DNA of 64,000 nucleotides from VMCP01 sp964408945 (GTDB lineage Bacteria; Bacteroidota; Bacteroidia; NS11-12g; UBA955). Shown here piece after piece: positions 61,683 through 64,000 of the stretch. How positions within the stretch are numbered: the stretch's first letter is position 1; the number at the start of each line of letters is the position of its first letter. Location of the stretch: NCBI GenBank assembly GCA_964408945.1, contig CAYPBJ010000003.1, positions 82,301 to 146,300 on the forward strand. The letters run 5' to 3'. The notes beneath the pieces are model-generated. The model saw nothing but the letters and a program-made list of their open reading frames with translations, did not search any database and was not told the DNA's origin. Both the position numbers and the translations under genes were made by a program.

Positions 61683-62120
61683 ATGACACCATTTTACACC
61701 AACAATATCAAGAAACAATTTCTTGTTTTGATTCTTTTCTGCTCCATTATCGGTTATTCCAATGCGCAGCAATCTGAAACTTTGGACTCTTCAAAGAAAA
61801 AGATGATGCTCGTGGGGGAGGATATTTTCTATCAAGGAATGGAATTGAAATTGGGTCTAGCTAAAGACATAGCTTTAACAAGTAATAAAACCCAAGCATA
61901 CAGTTTCTTCAAGAAGGCAAAGCGTATGCGTAGTTGGAATTACGTATGGGGTATTTTAGGCGGTTATGAAGTTGGTGCAGGATTAATTGCAGGATTATCC
62001 GGTTATCCTTTAGGTTGGTTAGATGTAGGAATTGGTGGCGGTCTAATAGCTTTAGTTGTCGCACGAGAAGATGAAATTGAAAACTACAAGCGATTAGGTG
62101 TCCAAGAATTTAATAAATGA
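61683..62120 (+). CDS. Exported hypothetical protein
   Basis: The ~145-residue product from the ATG at 61683 has a signal peptide (FLVLILFCSIIGYSNAQ, cleavage near NAQ). An amphipathic stretch follows (MELKLGLAKDIALTSNKTQA), then two Gly-rich hydrophobic segments (VWGILGGYEVGAGLIAGLSG and GWLDVGIGGGLIALVVA, about 92-128) that may span a membrane. It looks like small Bacteroidota proteins of unknown function found beside accessory genes. The AT-rich surroundings and the fragments on both sides place it in the accessory segment. Confidence 0.65.
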   Translation: MTPFYTNNIKKQFLVLILFCSIIGYSNAQQSETLDSSKKKMMLVGEDIFYQGMELKLGLAKDIALTSNKTQAYSFFKKAKRMRSWNYVWGILGGYEVGAGLIAGLSGYPLGWLDVGIGGGLIALVVAREDEIENYKRLGVQEFNK

Positions 62121-62266
62121 TCATGGAATACCAGTTATTTGTTCTTTACCTGAACTAGACATTCGCCACCCAAATTCAAAAAGTTTTTATGCTCATAACC
62201 ATAAAAACTTTATAATAAATCGTGTTTTTGTAGGTATATCCATAAAAGATGATTCTACTCCAGTGA

Positions 62267-62461
62267 TATATTGATGCAATCATACCGTTCATTGGTAAAT
62301 CCCAAATTAAAATCATAACCAGTATTAGACGCTCAGGGAAATCTACCGTGTTGAAACTACTCAAAAATGAACCTCTAGAATTAAATATCAAATCGGAGCA
62401 AATCATTGCTCTTAAGCGAGAGCTACTAATCCCATTTGCCATTTTAAGTTGGCTTATCTAA
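62267..62461 (+). pseudogene. Fragment of an AAA ATPase (Walker A region only)
   Basis: The 64-residue open stretch reads YIDAIIPFIGKSQIKIITSI then RRSGKSTVLKLLKNEP; the Walker A motif RRSGKST lies at 62327-62347. This is the N-terminal P-loop region of the DUF4143-type ATPase family (ITGIRRSGKS class). Stops precede it, and after residue ~38 homology ends in unrelated sequence, so it is a remnant. It is distinct from the complete ATPase that starts 190 bases later. The opposite-strand open frame here (62176-62442) is only its shadow. The rest of the 62121-62649 gap holds the repeat array below and nothing else recognisable. Confidence 0.7.
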
Positions 62462-62516
62462 AGTTAAACCATCATAAAACATGAACAATTTGGGGAATAG
62501 TTACCACTTTTTAAAT

Positions 62517-62615
62517 AGAATTGGATTCGCTTTATTACAAAATATAGCCAAAATTGGGTTCACTTTGTTACAAAATATGGACAAAATTGGATTCGCTTTG
62601 TTACAAAATATATTT
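62517..62615 (+). repeat. Three tandem 33-bp repeats
   Basis: Units at 62517-62549, 62550-62582 and 62583-62615 share a core AATTGG(A/G)TTC(G/A)CTTT(G/A)TTACAAAATAT, with only a few differences per copy, mainly in the last bases. The third copy supplies the TTG/TTTG ahead of the -7 box at 62617. They could be an operator or a promoter duplication for the ATPase gene. Confidence 0.85.
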
Positions 62616-62616
62616 A

Positions 62617-62624
62617 TATATTTG
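62617..62624 (+). promoter_or_regulatory. -7 box of the DUF4143 ATPase gene
   Basis: TATATTTG matches TAnnTTTG; a TTG sits 16 bases upstream, a slightly short spacer. The ATG is 25 bases downstream. Confidence 0.55.
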
Positions 62625-62649
62625 TATAAAACATTGATATTGTTACAAT

Positions 62650-63999
62650 ATGCATCATTTAACTCGAATCGCTTACCAACGCCTTCTACACTGGAAGCAA
62701 AGTCCCAAGCACAAACCTATTATTCTTAGAGGAGCTAGGCAGGTTGGCAAAACAACTTTGGTAAGGCAGTTAAGTCAAGAATTCGAGTGTTTTTTAGAAT
62801 TGAATCTGGAAAAAGAAAGTCATCACAAACTTTTCTTATTAGACGACGTAAACAAAATTCTAGACGCTACCCTTTTAATGCTGAGCAAAAATTACGTGGC
62901 AAATTCTACCCTATTGTTCATCGATGAAATTCAAGAAAACCCTAAAGCCATTCAATTGCTTAGATATTTCTACGAAGAAAGACCGGATTTACATGTAATC
63001 GCAGCCGGGTCGTTGCTTGAATTTGCATTAAATGAAGTGCCTAGTTTTCCCGTAGGAAGGGTTGAGTATCTAAATTTATACCCCCTAAACTTTGGAGAGT
63101 TTTTACTTGGAACAGGAAATAAAATGGCTGAAGAGAAATTAACAGAAATTCCTATTCAACCCCACTTTCATGACTCTTTATTAGAACTGTTCCATCAGTA
63201 CGCCATTATTGGTGGTATGCCCGAAGTAGTTGCAGATTACAAAACGAACCGATCTGTAGCCCTTTTGAAAGAATATTATTTAAACATTTGGCAAACTTAT
63301 AAAGACGACGTAGAACGCTATGGCAGAAATACCACCATCAAGAATGTTACCCGTTACGTTATTGATAAATCTCCCTATGAACTAGATCGGATAAAATTCA
63401 CCAATTTCGGCAGAAGTAGTTACCGATCAAGAGAAGTTTCAGAAGCATTACATGCACTAGATTTAGCAAAAATCATACGACTTGTTTATCCCACTACAAA
63501 TATAAATCTACCCGTATTGCCTGATTTGAAGAAAAGTCCAAGATTGCAATTCTTAGATACCGGATTACTCAATCACATACTCAATATTCAAGGCGAGATG
63601 ATTGGACTGAAAGACATGAGCAATTTCCAAAGAGGGAAAATCATACAACATCTGATCTATCAAGAAGTCTTAACCCTGAGTGAATATGCGGTAATGCCTC
63701 ATTTTTGGGTCAAAGAATCAAAAGACAGCAATGCAGAAGTAGATTTAGTTTACCCATATAAGAATCTATTAATTCCCATAGAAATTAAATCAGGGAAAAC
63801 AGGCACCTTGCGTTCTCTTCATGAATTTATAAACAAATCTGAACACAACATGGCTGTAAGATTCTATGCGGGTCACTTCAACATAGAACACACCTTCACA
63901 CCCCAGGGCAAAGCGTATTCCCTGATGAATTTACCCTATTACCTCGGCACCCAATTGCATCTGTATCTAGATTACTTCTATAGTCAGCTGCATACGTAA
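62650..63999 (+). CDS. AAA-family ATPase with DUF4143 domain
   Basis: The 449-residue product is complete. The N-terminal AAA_14 domain has Walker A in RGARQVGKTTLVRQL (about 25-39) and Walker B in LLFIDEIQENPKAI (about 88-101), with the sensor-like LHVIAAGSLLEFALNE and GRVEYLNLYPLNFGEFLLG. The C-terminal DUF4143 domain (about 205-400) has NTTIKNVTRYVIDKSPYELDR, LRRSS-like turns and PRLQFLDTGLLNHIL. VDLVYPYKNLLIPIEIKSGKTG (VDL...PIEIKSG) is the restriction-endonuclease-like nuclease-fold core. These proteins are common mobile or accessory genes; their physiological role is largely unknown. Confidence 0.88.
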   Translation: MHHLTRIAYQRLLHWKQSPKHKPIILRGARQVGKTTLVRQLSQEFECFLELNLEKESHHKLFLLDDVNKILDATLLMLSKNYVANSTLLFIDEIQENPKAIQLLRYFYEERPDLHVIAAGSLLEFALNEVPSFPVGRVEYLNLYPLNFGEFLLGTGNKMAEEKLTEIPIQPHFHDSLLELFHQYAIIGGMPEVVADYKTNRSVALLKEYYLNIWQTYKDDVERYGRNTTIKNVTRYVIDKSPYELDRIKFTNFGRSSYRSREVSEALHALDLAKIIRLVYPTTNINLPVLPDLKKSPRLQFLDTGLLNHILNIQGEMIGLKDMSNFQRGKIIQHLIYQEVLTLSEYAVMPHFWVKESKDSNAEVDLVYPYKNLLIPIEIKSGKTGTLRSLHEFINKSEHNMAVRFYAGHFNIEHTFTPQGKAYSLMNLPYYLGTQLHLYLDYFYSQLHT

Positions 64000-64000
64000 A

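Noticed and set aside
62176..62442. 88-codon minus-strand frame
   Set aside because: Antisense to the P-loop remnant, which has recognisable Walker A sequence on plus.
62517..62615. Possible CRISPR array
   Set aside because: The units are directly adjacent with no spacers, and no cas genes are present.
62481..62729. 82-codon frame with an 11-residue repeat (KIGFALLQNMD type)
   Set aside because: It is the translation of the three 33-bp repeats, whose length happens to be a multiple of 3. It overlaps the ATPase start in another frame and has no homology.

Overview
The window comes from a Bacteroidota chromosome, probably a member of the Flavobacteriia/Sphingobacteriia type. The evidence is convergent: promoters have the Bacteroidota form (TTG, about 18-20 bases, TAnnTTTG) and Shine-Dalgarno sequences are weak; four secreted proteins end in type IX secretion (T9SS) sorting domains; there are SusC/SusD and TonB-receptor/DUF4249 pairs; the tmRNA tag is GENNYAMAA; and the gene orders rplM-rpsI-rpsB-tsf and rimP-nusA-infB are intact. 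Base composition is moderately AT-rich and more so after about 61.2 kb.

Layout. 0-3 kb (minus): a translation operon, rplM-rpsI-rpsB-tsf, ending in a terminator that abuts the pyrH promoter; pyrH runs off the left edge. 3-8 kb (minus): a secreted protein of unknown role, trhO, an Omp28-like T9SS cargo and dusB. 8-12.6 kb (plus): CPBP protease, cdsA, sucA. 12.6-21.4 kb (minus): rlmD-type methyltransferase, thioredoxin-fold lipoprotein, nadC, then endonuclease I, TonB receptor and lamin-tail protein. Diverging from it at 21.5-24.2 kb (plus) are a 5'-nucleotidase split over two genes, and rluD. 24.3-30.8 kb: 2Fe-2S reductase, arginase-fold protein, TonB receptor/DUF4249 pair, thyA. 30.9-34.3 kb (plus): pdhC, a TrpF-like protein, a small lipoprotein, asd and a DUF2452 protein; murQ is opposite. 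35.3-40.5 kb (plus): rimP-nusA-infB behind a leader hairpin. 40.6-43.2 kb (plus): four DUF1573 paralogues around a SIMPL protein. 43.4-49.5 kb: PLP enzyme, TPP-riboswitch-controlled TonB receptor, and an SGNH-like/MBOAT acyltransferase pair. 49.5-59.3 kb (minus): a beta-glucan (laminarin-type) utilisation locus, susC-susD-PKD glycan-binding lipoprotein-GH16, followed by a separate T9SS GH13 amylase. 59.4-61.2 kb: AlgH/YqgE protein, a secreted hypothetical protein and tmRNA. 61.2-64 kb: accessory DNA with gene remnants, 33-bp tandem repeats and a complete DUF4143-type ATPase.

The locus with the most coherent new hypothesis is 15.4-23.1 kb. A secreted endonuclease, a TonB receptor, a lamin-tail surface protein and a split 5'-nucleotidase could together degrade extracellular DNA, take up the fragments and release phosphate or nucleosides. 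Other points worth a second look are two arrays of a degenerate 7-bp repeat (one supplies the stop codons of two convergent genes), the rimP leader terminator, the DUF1573 cluster, and the mobile-element debris next to tmRNA. Start codons were moved from the longest reading frame wherever signal peptides, family length or promoter position required it; the reason is given in each entry.
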